This document shows, one piece after another, positions 1 to 7,281 of a stretch of DNA of 20,277 nt (the stretch's first letter is position 1; every line of letters begins with the position of its first letter). A program made the translations under genes and the position numbers. Source of the stretch: Bog-473 sp052140165 (GTDB taxonomy: Bacteria > Actinomycetota > Acidimicrobiia > Acidimicrobiales > RAAP-2). The notes under the pieces were generated by a model, which was given only the letters and a program-made list of their open reading frames with translations, searched no databases and had not been told where the DNA came from. The DNA is taken from the NCBI GenBank assembly GCA_052140165.1, contig JBKQUM010000121.1, positions 1-20,277 of the forward strand, read 5' to 3'.

Positions 1-29
1 GGGGGGGGGGGCCCCCCCCCCCCCCCCCC
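1..29. repeat. G-run/C-run homopolymer block at window edge
   Basis: Eleven G residues are followed directly by eighteen C residues, then GCCC and normal sequence. It lies 14 bases beyond the pstS stop codon. It could in principle fold as a loopless GC hairpin, but nothing else in the window resembles it and its edge position suggests a contig-end artefact. Confidence 0.85.
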
Positions 30-43
30 GCCCACGGTTGTCA

Positions 44-1171
44 CTACTGGATGCTCAGGATCTGCTTCACGGACTGCGCCACCACCTTGGAGGGCAGGGG
101 CTGGAAGTTGACCTGCGACAGGTAGGACGTGCTGTTCCCGTACTTGCTGTTGATCGCCCACTCCAGCACCGAGCGGATGTTCTTGGCCGTGCTCGAGCTC
201 GTCTGCTTGTCCGACACGATGGCGTACTCGTAGTTGACGATCGGGTAGCCGTTGTTGATGTTGCCGTAGATCAGAGAGATCGTCCCGTTGGCCGGGGTCT
301 TCTTGACGAACCCAGCGGCTTCGGCAGCAATGGACGCCTGCGTCGGCACGACGTACTGCCCATGGCCGTTGCCGAGCGCGGCGTACCCGAGGCCGGCCTG
401 CAGCGTCTGGGTGAGGTAGCTGATGCCGATGTAGGCGATGCAGCCCGGTGTGGCTTTGCAGCCCGACACCATGCCCGAGTTGCCGTTCTCGCCCAGGGCG
501 CCCGGGGCGGCCGGCCACGGCACCGTGGTGTTGTAGCCGACCTTGGTACCCCAGCCGGAGGGGTCGGCCTTGGAGAGGTACTGGGTGAAGATGAACGTGT
601 CACCGCTGCTGTCCGAGCGGTGCAGTGCGACGATCGGGATGTTCGGCAGCGTCACGCCCGGGTTCGCGCTCGCGATCTGCGAGGCGTTCCACTTCGTCAC
701 CTGGCCCTGGTAGATCTCCGAGACCAGCTTCCCGCTCAGCTTCAGGTGCGAGAGCACTCCCGGGATGTTGTAGGCCACCATCTGCGCCGAGATCGACGTC
801 GGGATGTTCTTCAGGTCCGGGTTGGCCGACACCACGCTGGGCGAGAGGTAGGCATCGGAGGCGCCGATGTCGATGGTGCCGTTCTCGGCCTCGGAAATCC
901 CGGTGCCCGAGCCGGTGCCGGCCGTCTGGATGGACATGCTCCGGAACTTCGCGTTGTACCCGCCGGCCCAGAGGTTGAAGAGCGGGTAGAGGAGCGTGCT
1001 CCCCGTCTCGGTCACGGTGCCGCCCGACGGCGTCTCGACGCCGCTCGAGGGGAGCTTCACGCTGGCGGCCGACGCGGCGGAGCTGATCACGACCGAACTC
1101 AACGCGAGGCCCGCCACCGCGGCGACGATCGCGCCCCGCCGGAGCCGTGCTGCGCGCATAGGTATCTTCAC
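44..1171 (-). CDS. pstS: Phosphate ABC transporter substrate-binding protein PstS
   Basis: This is the extracytoplasmic phosphate-binding component of the high-affinity Pst ABC importer. The protein has 375 residues, typical of the family. An N-terminal signal peptide (basic residues 6-12, hydrophobic core 14-30, AxA-type end near 33-36) has no lipobox cysteine, so it looks secreted rather than lipid-anchored, unlike many actinobacterial PstS proteins. Ligand-contact motifs are visible: GSTLLYP at 57-63, GASDAYLS at 103-110 and the strongly diagnostic HRSDSSGDT at 184-192. The GTG start at 1171 is preferred over the ATG at 1159 because AAGGAG lies about seven bases before it. It follows pstB by about 100 bp on the same strand, so the two are probably co-transcribed. 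PstS identity is secure; the anchoring mode is inference. Confidence 0.95.
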   Translation of the reverse strand: MKIPMRAARLRRGAIVAAVAGLALSSVVISSAASAASVKLPSSGVETPSGGTVTETGSTLLYPLFNLWAGGYNAKFRSMSIQTAGTGSGTGISEAENGTIDIGASDAYLSPSVVSANPDLKNIPTSISAQMVAYNIPGVLSHLKLSGKLVSEIYQGQVTKWNASQIASANPGVTLPNIPIVALHRSDSSGDTFIFTQYLSKADPSGWGTKVGYNTTVPWPAAPGALGENGNSGMVSGCKATPGCIAYIGISYLTQTLQAGLGYAALGNGHGQYVVPTQASIAAEAAGFVKKTPANGTISLIYGNINNGYPIVNYEYAIVSDKQTSSSTAKNIRSVLEWAINSKYGNSTSYLSQVNFQPLPSKVVAQSVKQILSIQ

Positions 1172-1271
1172 AGGTTCTCTCCTTGTGAGGTTGTTGGTAG
1201 GTGCTGCTGGTGTTGCCCTTGGTGACCTGAGGCGGACGGGTGGTGCGCCATCGCGTCGGGTGTGGTGGGCC

Positions 1272-2132
1272 CTACCCCATCCGTCCGGTGACGTAACGCT
1301 CGGTATCGGGGTGCTGGGGCCGGTTGAACAGGTCCTCGGTCTCGCCGTGTTCCATGAGCTGGCCTTGGTAGAAGAACATCGTGTGGTGCGAGACCCGCAT
1401 GGCCTGTCCCAGGTTGTGGGTGACCACGATCAGGGTCAGCGCGGGCGCCAGTGTCTTGAGGAGTGCCTCGATCGACTCCGTGGTCACCGGGTCCAGCGCT
1501 GACGTCGGCTCGTCGAGCAGGAGGACCTCCGGACCGACGGCGAGAGCGCGGGCCAGGCACAGCAGCTGCTGCTGGCCGCCCGAGAGGCGGAACGGCGAGT
1601 CGTTGAGCCGGTCCTTGACCGCGTCCCAGAGACCGACCTCGGTCAGCCGGCGCTCGCACACCACGTCGAGCTGCTTGCCCTTGGCGATGCGGTGCGCCTT
1701 GACGCCGGCCACGACGTTGTCCTTGATCGACATCGGGAAGGGATTGGGGCGTTGGAAGAGCATGCCGATCCGTCGGCGCAGCGTGAGGAGGTCGACGCCC
1801 TGCCCCCAGAGGCTCGTATCGTCGAAGAGGACCTCGCCCGAGCGGGTGAACCCCGGCACGCGGTCGTTCATCCGGTTGAGCGTGCGCAGGAAGGTTGACT
1901 TGCCGGAGCCCGTGGGCCCGATGAGCGCCGTGATCGACCCGCGCTTGAGCGACACGTTCACGTCGGCGAGAACGGTGCGCCCGGAGAACCCGAGGTTCAG
2001 ATGGACCGATTCCATGACGTGGACAGGGCGCGCCGCGTCCGGGTCGAGGGACTTGAGGGTCTCGTCGATGCCGGAGTGCTCGCTGGTCGTAACGGGATCG
2101 TTACGGGTCTCGATAGCGTCACCGTCAGCCAC
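1272..2132 (-). CDS. pstB: Phosphate ABC transporter ATP-binding protein PstB
   Basis: This is the cytoplasmic ATPase that powers the Pst phosphate importer. All ABC motifs are present: Walker A GPTGSGKST at 72-80, the PstB-typical FLRTLNRMND just after it, Q-loop Gln127 in FQRPNPFP, signature LSGGQ at 183-187, Walker B LLLDEP at 204-209, and the switch His239. The protein has 286 residues, about 30-40 more than usual at the N-terminus. The GTG at 2132 has no Shine-Dalgarno, but a TACGTT -10 element ends seven bases before it, which fits a leaderless mRNA. Met40 (ATG at 2015) is an alternative start that would give a more typical length. It is the first gene of a pstB-pstS unit; the usual order places pstS first. 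pstC and pstA are not in the window. Confidence 0.94.
   Translation of the reverse strand: MADGDAIETRNDPVTTSEHSGIDETLKSLDPDAARPVHVMESVHLNLGFSGRTVLADVNVSLKRGSITALIGPTGSGKSTFLRTLNRMNDRVPGFTRSGEVLFDDTSLWGQGVDLLTLRRRIGMLFQRPNPFPMSIKDNVVAGVKAHRIAKGKQLDVVCERRLTEVGLWDAVKDRLNDSPFRLSGGQQQLLCLARALAVGPEVLLLDEPTSALDPVTTESIEALLKTLAPALTLIVVTHNLGQAMRVSHHTMFFYQGQLMEHGETEDLFNRPQHPDTERYVTGRMG
2088..2105. repeat. Inverted repeat CGTAACG-GGAT-CGTTACG
   Basis: Perfect 7-bp arms (2088-2094 and 2099-2105) are separated by four bases, just inside the predicted 5' end of pstB. It could be an operator, an mRNA hairpin or chance. If pstB really starts at 2015, this site would be in its leader. Confidence 0.4.
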
Positions 2133-2139
2133 TACCAGG

Positions 2140-2194
2140 AACGTAGTGGTGCCAGATGAACGCCCGGCAACAGGAGCGCAACCCCCGGGTGAAC
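2140..2194 (-). promoter_or_regulatory. Candidate PHO box plus -10 element of pstB
   Basis: Read on the minus strand, four GTT-led units occur with 12, 11 and 10 base spacing: GTTCACC (starts 2194), GTTGCGC (2182), GTTGCCG (2171) and GTTCATC (2161). The outer two match the GTTCACC core of actinobacterial PhoP direct-repeat units, which are repeated every 11 bases. A TACGTT hexamer (2145 to 2140) fits the TANNNT -10 consensus and lies seven bases before the GTG start. There is no good -35 hexamer, as expected for an activator-dependent promoter. The repeats are seen directly; PhoP binding is inferred. Confidence 0.6.
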
Positions 2195-2249
2195 TGTTGC
2201 TAAGGCGCGGGTAATGAGCGCGCCGGGCGCCTGTGGCCCCCGGTTGCCG

Positions 2250-3125
2250 TCAGCCTCGCAGGGCCCCGGCGTCGTCCGCCTGGCGCGCCATGAGGTCGCG
2301 GTGGGCCGCAGCGACCGCCGTGACGATCCCGGGGGCCCAGGCGATGACGGCCAGGCAGGCGAGCGCAGCCGGTATCGAGAGGGCGAGCGCCGCCCCGGTC
2401 GAGAACAGCGCGCAGATGCCGGCGGCCCCGCTCACGGAGGCGGCGACCAGCCAGGCGATCCACCAGTGCAGCACCCGCGGCCGGTGCGGGTCGTCGGGCG
2501 GGAGGCAGTCGCGGATCGCCGAGTAGGGGATCCACAGGTTGACGACCGGCACGAACCACGAGCCGACGCCCCAGGCCGGGGAGCGACGGGAGGGGATGCC
2601 GAGTGCCCTGGCCGCCGACGCGGCCCGGTGCTGCCAGATGCACGCCACCACGACGGCGGCCACCGCGACCAGCCCGACGATGAGGCTGACCGCGCTGATC
2701 CCGCCCGAGCCGTGGTACGCCGGCGGTGTGGTCCCGTTCTGCGCATCGTGCCAGTCCACCCGGAACTGGTGGCCTATGGAGCGCAACTGGCCCGCGTTCG
2801 CCCGCTGCACGATGAGGTTGACGAGGTAGTACACGGCGGGCATCACCACAGCGGCGCGCGCCACGGGCACCATCGCCAGCTCGTTGTCGACCAGGCCGCT
2901 CGCGTTGTAGGTCGTCAGCCGCTCCGACGCCACCGCCCATGGAGCCACCTGCGATGCGGGCACGGTGGGCGGGCTCGCGGCGGCCCACGGCGGGGGCGGC
3001 GGGTGCGAGGGCAAGATCGTCGCCTCGGTCCAGGAGTACCCGTTCCACCAGCGCTGCCCCGGGCCACCGGCCGGATCCGGGTACCACCCCGGCGGCGCGC
3101 CGGGGTAGCCGCTGTGCTCGCTCAC
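2250..3125 (-). CDS. DUF2510 / DUF4328-like membrane protein
   Basis: This is a membrane protein of unknown function. The N-terminus carries the short DUF2510 signature (PPGWYPDPAG ... RWWNGYSWT, residues about 11-33), common at the ends of actinobacterial membrane proteins. A Pro-rich linker and several hydrophobic segments follow, arranged as in DUF4328 proteins (first segment VARAAVVMPAVYYLVNLIV, a second at ISAVSLIVGLVAVAAVVVA, the SWFVPVVNLWIPY motif, and two more C-terminal segments). I place the start at GTG 3125, directly before the DUF2510 motif. The longer reading frame to 3233 would run into the divergent neighbour's coding region. AGGA lies about eight bases upstream. It sits upstream of pstB on the same strand, but the PHO-box region separates them, so it is probably transcribed independently. 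Confidence 0.8.
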   Translation of the reverse strand: MSEHSGYPGAPPGWYPDPAGGPGQRWWNGYSWTEATILPSHPPPPPWAAASPPTVPASQVAPWAVASERLTTYNASGLVDNELAMVPVARAAVVMPAVYYLVNLIVQRANAGQLRSIGHQFRVDWHDAQNGTTPPAYHGSGGISAVSLIVGLVAVAAVVVACIWQHRAASAARALGIPSRRSPAWGVGSWFVPVVNLWIPYSAIRDCLPPDDPHRPRVLHWWIAWLVAASVSGAAGICALFSTGAALALSIPAALACLAVIAWAPGIVTAVAAAHRDLMARQADDAGALRG

Positions 3126-3167
3126 CCTCCCATCCTGCCAAAGCCCGGGATGGGTCCCGCACACGCG

Positions 3168-3173
3168 TAGCCT
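3168..3173 (+). promoter_or_regulatory. -10 element TAGCCT, leaderless-type
   Basis: TAGCCT fits TANNNT and is followed by exactly seven bases and then the ATG of the epimerase-like gene, with no Shine-Dalgarno. This predicts a transcript starting at or next to the start codon. Confidence 0.45.
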
Positions 3174-3180
3174 CGGCCGC

Positions 3181-4122
3181 ATGCGGATCTTCGTGGCCGG
3201 GGGCACCGGAGCCATCGGGCGCCCGCTGGTCACCGCCCTGGTGGCCGCGGGTCACGAGGTCACCGTGTTCTCCCGCTCCGAGGGCCGGGTCGCCGCCCTC
3301 GGTGTCCCCGGGGTCGTCCCGGCGGTCGGCGACGCGCTGGACCCGGCCTCCCTGACACGCGCCGTCCGGGCGTCCGAGCCCGACGTCGTGGTCAACCAGT
3401 TGACGAGCCTGGCCCGGTCCGCCAACCCCGTGGCGCTCAAGCGCGGGTTCGACACGACCAGCCGGCTGCGCCGCCAGGCCTCGAGCACCCTCGTCACGGC
3501 CGCCCGGCTCGCGGGCGCCCGGCGCGTGGTGGCCCAGAGCATCGCGTTCGGCTACCGGCCGGGTCCCGGTGTCCGCACGGAGTCCGATCCGCTGTGGACG
3601 GATGCCGAGGGCCAGATCGGTCGGCTCACCGGCTCGGTCGCCGCCCTCGAGTCGGCCACCCGGGGCGATGACGCCGTGGAGGGCGTCGTCCTCCGCTACG
3701 GCTCGTTCTACGGGCCGGGCACCTACTTCGCCACCGGCGGGCTCTACGCGTCCATGGTCGCCAAGCGCCGGCTCCCCGTTCCCGGTGACGGCGGCGGACT
3801 GTTCGGCTTCGTGCACGTCGACGACGCGGCGGCAGCCACTGTCGCGGCGCTCGACGGTCCGGTGGGCACCTTCAACGTCGTCGACGACGTGCCGGCCCCG
3901 GCATCGGAGTGGATGCCGCTCCTGGCGCGGCTGCTCGGCGCCGGGCCGCCCCACCGCGTGCCCGAGGCGCTCGCCCGGATCGGGGCGGGTCGGTTCCTGG
4001 CCTACCTCATGTGCGACCAGCCGGCCGTCTCGAACACGCTGGCGCGCGCCGAGCTCGCGTGGTCGCCCCGCTACCCCGACTGGCACGACGGGTTGCCGGC
4101 CGCCCTCGGGGTCGCCTACTAG
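3181..4122 (+). CDS. NAD-dependent epimerase/dehydratase-family protein
   Basis: This 313-residue protein has an extended short-chain dehydrogenase (SDR) fold. The N-terminal Rossmann nucleotide motif GGTGAIG is at residues 7-13 and an acidic residue follows beta-3 (VGDALDP, 49-55). The LRYGSFYGPGTYF segment is typical of the substrate side of extended SDRs. The region where YxxxK is expected reads QSIAFGY without a lysine four residues on, so it may be an atypical SDR (regulatory, or using other residues) and the substrate cannot be named. It is monocistronic, divergent from the DUF2510 gene (55 bp apart) and convergent with the chromate transporter gene (25 bp apart). The start follows a TAGCCT -10 by seven bases. 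Confidence 0.85.
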   Translation: MRIFVAGGTGAIGRPLVTALVAAGHEVTVFSRSEGRVAALGVPGVVPAVGDALDPASLTRAVRASEPDVVVNQLTSLARSANPVALKRGFDTTSRLRRQASSTLVTAARLAGARRVVAQSIAFGYRPGPGVRTESDPLWTDAEGQIGRLTGSVAALESATRGDDAVEGVVLRYGSFYGPGTYFATGGLYASMVAKRRLPVPGDGGGLFGFVHVDDAAAATVAALDGPVGTFNVVDDVPAPASEWMPLLARLLGAGPPHRVPEALARIGAGRFLAYLMCDQPAVSNTLARAELAWSPRYPDWHDGLPAALGVAY

Positions 4123-4147
4123 GGGGAGGAGCCCGCGCCGGCGGTCG

Positions 4148-5326
4148 TCACCCCCCGACGGGCAGCCCCAGTGCGGCGCCGACGGCGCCGATCACTCCGG
4201 CGCCGACCAGGGTCAGCACCACGCTGCGCCGCAAGCCCACGATGACGGCCAGCGATCCGGCCAGGATCACGACCTGCCACACGTGCGCGATGCCGAGGGC
4301 GAGCGGAATGGACGCGCCGGCGATGGCACCGACGGCTGCCGGACCGGCGCCGCCGAGGAAGGACTGCGCCACGCGGTTGGTCCGGAGCGCGCCGAAGTGC
4401 CGTGCTCCGACCACGATGAACACGAATGACGGCGAGAACGCGACCAGTGCCGCCAGGAGCGCGCCACCGACGCCCGCAGCGGCGTAGCCGACCACGGCGA
4501 CCGTCTGGACCACCGGGCCCGGGGTGATCTGCCCCAGCGCCACCGCATTGAGGAACTGAGTGTTGGTCATCCAGTGGTAGTTGTGCACGGCGTCGGCCTG
4601 CATGAGCGGAATGATGACGAAGCCGCCGCCGAACGACAGGGCCCCCACCTTGAGCGCCACCCATGTGAGCGCGCCCAGCCCACCCGCTGCGACCACGCCG
4701 AGCGGCGCCACGACGAGCCCGTTGAGGGCCTTCGGCGGCCGTACGCCGCCCGAGAGGGCCACCTCCACCAGGCCGCACGCGAGCAGCACGAGCACGAGGA
4801 AGGTGCCGACCGTCGCCGCCGCGGCGCCACCGCCCACGGCGTAGACGACCCAACGCGCCCGCCGGGCCCGCGCCGGGCCGGCCCTGCGCCAGCTGGCCGG
4901 CATGAGGCCGAGGGCGGCGTTGACCGCGACCGGCGCGACGGCGGCACCGGCTCCAAGTGCCGCGCCCTTGACCCAGGTGGGCGGGTTGGACGCCAGGAAC
5001 AGCGCCGCCAGAGCGATGATGACGGCCAGCCCGGGCACAATGAAGCAGGCGCCGCCCACCACGGCGCCCGGCACGCCGCGCAGCCTCCAGGCGCAGTAGA
5101 TCATCAGCTGCGTCGACGCCGGGCCCGGGAGGAGGTTCGTGGCCGCAACGGCATCCTCGAACTCGGCCTCGTCCAGCCACGCCTCGCGCTCGACGGCGAG
5201 GCGGCGCAGCATGGCGATGTGGGTCGGTGGACCGCCGAAGCCGGTGCAGCCGATGCGGCCCCACTCCCTGGCGATCGCGCCGAGGGCCACGTCGGGACGG
5301 GCGTCCGGAGTGGGCTCGTCCGGCAT
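4148..5326 (-). CDS. chrA: Chromate transporter family protein (ChrA)
   Basis: This 392-residue integral membrane protein belongs to the CHR family, the long type with two homologous halves. Each half shows the family hallmarks: FGGPPTH (30-36) with LLPGPASTQ (65-73) in the first, and SFGGG (231-235) with ITPGPVVQT (267-275) in the second, each followed by several hydrophobic segments. A basic, Arg-rich loop (146-159) joins the halves. Characterised members expel chromate by a proton- or sulfate-linked mechanism, but many CHR proteins have no proven substrate, so the role here is by family only. The ATG at 5326 has only a weak GAGG close upstream. No chromate regulator (ChrB) or reductase adjoins it. 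Confidence 0.9.
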   Translation of the reverse strand: MPDEPTPDARPDVALGAIAREWGRIGCTGFGGPPTHIAMLRRLAVEREAWLDEAEFEDAVAATNLLPGPASTQLMIYCAWRLRGVPGAVVGGACFIVPGLAVIIALAALFLASNPPTWVKGAALGAGAAVAPVAVNAALGLMPASWRRAGPARARRARWVVYAVGGGAAAATVGTFLVLVLLACGLVEVALSGGVRPPKALNGLVVAPLGVVAAGGLGALTWVALKVGALSFGGGFVIIPLMQADAVHNYHWMTNTQFLNAVALGQITPGPVVQTVAVVGYAAAGVGGALLAALVAFSPSFVFIVVGARHFGALRTNRVAQSFLGGAGPAAVGAIAGASIPLALGIAHVWQVVILAGSLAVIVGLRRSVVLTLVGAGVIGAVGAALGLPVGG

Positions 5327-5366
5327 GCCTCATGTTGGCATGCCGTCGGGGCCCGGTCGCGGGAGG

Positions 5367-6227
5367 TCAGAGCAGCGCGGGCAGCGCTTCGGACATCGCG
5401 TTGATGTGGGCATCGACGCCCACCAGCCCCGCATGCATGGTGATGAGGGAGAGATGGCTGGCGCCCGCGTCGCGCCAGCGACGGGCGTGCTCGGCCAGCT
5501 TGTCGAGGTCGCGCACGGCGTACTCGACCCGGCCCTCGAAGCTGAAGCCCGACAGGTCGCGGCCCACCTCGGCGGCGCCCTCGCGGATGATCTCGAGGGC
5601 TGCCTCCAGGCCGCCGCCGGGACGGACGTGGGGGAACCAGCCGTCGGCCACCCGCCCCACCCGCCGCAATGCGGCGGGGGCGAAGGCGCCGATCCAGATC
5701 GGGATGGGCCGCTGCAGCGGGAGCGGCGCCAGCCCGGCGGCACGGATGTGGTGGAAGCGCCCGTCGACCGTGACGCTCTTCTCGGTCCACAGCGCGCGGA
5801 GCACGGCGATCTGCTCCTCGAGGATCGCGCTCCGCTGCTCGAAGGGCACGCCGAGCGCGTCGTACTCGAGCTTGTTCCAGCCGATGCCGAGACCGAGCCG
5901 GAAGCGGCCGCCGCACAGCAGGTCGACCTCGGCCGCCTGCTTGGCCAGCAGCGCCGTCTGGCGCTGCGGCCCGATCAGGATCGATGTGGCGAAGGCGAGG
6001 TCCGTACAGCCGGCCAGGTAGGCGAACATGGTGAGCGGCTCGCGGAACGTGTCGTCGATCGTGTAGGGCCCGCCGATGTCCCCGTGCACCGCGAGGTCGC
6101 CGCCGAGCACGTGGTCGTACGCCGCCAGGTGGGTGTAACCCAGGTCCGAGGCGGCTTGTCCGAACGCGCGCACCGCACCCCGGTCGCCGCCCACCTCGGT
6201 CTGGGGGAAGATCACGCCGATGTCCAT
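5367..6227 (-). CDS. LLM class F420-dependent oxidoreductase
   Basis: This 286-residue luciferase-like monooxygenase (bacterial luciferase TIM-barrel fold) is predicted to use F420 or a flavin. Visible family features are the N-terminal strand MDIGVIFPQTE, AAYDHVLGGD (about 35-44), the FATSILIGPQRQTALLAKQAAEVDLLCGG core (about 78-106), GLGIGWNKLEYDALG (about 111-125) and PIPIWIGAFAPAALRRVGRVADGWFP (about 174-199), which fits the TIGR03619-type F420 subfamily. The substrate is unknown. No Shine-Dalgarno precedes the ATG; a CAGACT hexamer lies six bases upstream, so it may be leaderless. It is divergent from a second LLM gene across about 77 bp. The two are paralogues at fold level only and their sequences differ widely. 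Confidence 0.88.
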   Translation of the reverse strand: MDIGVIFPQTEVGGDRGAVRAFGQAASDLGYTHLAAYDHVLGGDLAVHGDIGGPYTIDDTFREPLTMFAYLAGCTDLAFATSILIGPQRQTALLAKQAAEVDLLCGGRFRLGLGIGWNKLEYDALGVPFEQRSAILEEQIAVLRALWTEKSVTVDGRFHHIRAAGLAPLPLQRPIPIWIGAFAPAALRRVGRVADGWFPHVRPGGGLEAALEIIREGAAEVGRDLSGFSFEGRVEYAVRDLDKLAEHARRWRDAGASHLSLITMHAGLVGVDAHINAMSEALPALL

Positions 6228-6291
6228 CTCCGCAGTCTGCCCTGCTCCGGACCTCCTGTGCGCCGCCGGCCCGGATGCGGGACGGCCCGGT

Positions 6292-6297
6292 TAACTT
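6292..6297 (+). promoter_or_regulatory. -10 element TAACTT, leaderless-type
   Basis: TAACTT fits TANNNT and is followed by seven bases and the GTG at 6305. It lies downstream of the ATG at 6275, so if it is the real promoter the protein cannot start at 6275. Confidence 0.45.
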
Positions 6298-6304
6298 GGT
6301 GGGC

Positions 6305-7234
6305 GTGTTGGTCCGAATCTTCGTGGAGCCCCAGCAGGGCGCGACGTACGACACGCTCGTCACGATGGCGCAGGCGGTCGAGGCGGGCGGCTTCGATGCC
6401 TTCTTCCGCTCCGACCACTTCCTGGCCATGGGGGGCCACGGCCTGCCCGGACCGACCGATGCCTGGGTCACCCTGGCCGGGATCGCGCGGGAGACCGAGC
6501 GCATCCGCCTGGGGACGCTGGTCACCTCGGCCACCTTCAGGCTCCCGGGGCTGCTCGCGGTCGAGGTGGCGCAGGTCGACGCCATGAGCGGCGGGCGCGT
6601 CGAGCTCGGCCTCGGCGCCGGCTGGTACGACGCGGAGCATTCGGCCTGCGGCGTGCCGTTCCCACCCCTCGGTGAGCGCTTCGAGCGCCTCGAGGAGCAG
6701 TTCGCCATCCTGACCGGGCTCTGGTGCACACCGGTCGGCGAGAAGTTCAGCTTCGACGGGCGGCACTACCACCTGCAGGACAGCCCGGCGCTGCCCAAGC
6801 CGGTCCAGCAGCCCCACCCGCCCCTCATCGTGGGCGGCGGCGGAGCCCGGCGGACGCCGCGCCTGGCCGCCACCTACGCCCAGGAGTTCAACCTCCCGTT
6901 CTCCTCGCTCGCCGACACCGAAGCCCAGTACGGCCGCGTGCGCGCCGCCTGCGAGGACCGGGGTCGCGACCCCGGCACGCTGCGGCTGTCGGCCGCCCAG
7001 GTGGTGTGCTGCGGTGCCGACGAAGCCGAGGTGGAGCGTCGCGCCGCCAACATCGGCCGCAAACCCGACGAGCTCCGGGCCAACGGCGCCGCCGGCACCC
7101 CCGACGAGGTGGTGGCCCGCCTCGAGGCGTTCGCCGGCATCGGAGCGCAGACCATCTACCTCCAGGTGCTCGACCTGCGCGACCTGGAGCACATCGAGCT
7201 GCTGGCGAGGGAAGTACTGCCGCGCGTCTCGTAG
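6305..7234 (+). CDS. LLM class F420-dependent oxidoreductase (second)
   Basis: This is a luciferase-fold oxidoreductase of about 309 residues, of the kind annotated as F420-dependent (TIGR03560-like). Motifs are RIFVEPQQGATYDTL at the N-terminus, FFRSDHFLAM, the RIRLGTLVTSATFRLPGLLA strand-helix, LGLGAGWYDAEHSACG, and PPLIVGGGGARRTPRLAATYAQEFN in the C-terminal half. I chose the GTG at 6305 because it lies directly before the first conserved strand and seven bases after a TAACTT -10 element. An ATG at 6275 would add ten non-conserved residues. The next gene, an aldehyde dehydrogenase, starts 47 bases after the stop with a good Shine-Dalgarno, so the two are probably one transcript acting on linked substrates (inference). 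The natural substrate is unknown. Confidence 0.87.
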   Translation: MLVRIFVEPQQGATYDTLVTMAQAVEAGGFDAFFRSDHFLAMGGHGLPGPTDAWVTLAGIARETERIRLGTLVTSATFRLPGLLAVEVAQVDAMSGGRVELGLGAGWYDAEHSACGVPFPPLGERFERLEEQFAILTGLWCTPVGEKFSFDGRHYHLQDSPALPKPVQQPHPPLIVGGGGARRTPRLAATYAQEFNLPFSSLADTEAQYGRVRAACEDRGRDPGTLRLSAAQVVCCGADEAEVERRAANIGRKPDELRANGAAGTPDEVVARLEAFAGIGAQTIYLQVLDLRDLEHIELLAREVLPRVS

Positions 7235-7281
7235 GCGGGCCCGTCGGCGCGACGGGACGCAGGGACAGAGAGGACGACACC

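Noticed and set aside
38..1225. Long plus-strand open frame opposite pstS
   Set aside because: Arg/Gly/Asp-rich composition with no family motifs; pstS on the other strand has clear signal peptide and phosphate-binding motifs.
2204..2224. GGCGCG/CGCGCC hairpin downstream of the DUF2510 gene as a terminator
   Set aside because: Only 6 bp with a 9-base loop and no T-run; expected by chance at this GC content.
2200..4086. 628-residue minus-strand open frame spanning the DUF2510 gene and the epimerase-like gene
   Set aside because: Shadow frame caused by high GC; the two genes it overlaps have recognisable domains and proper starts.
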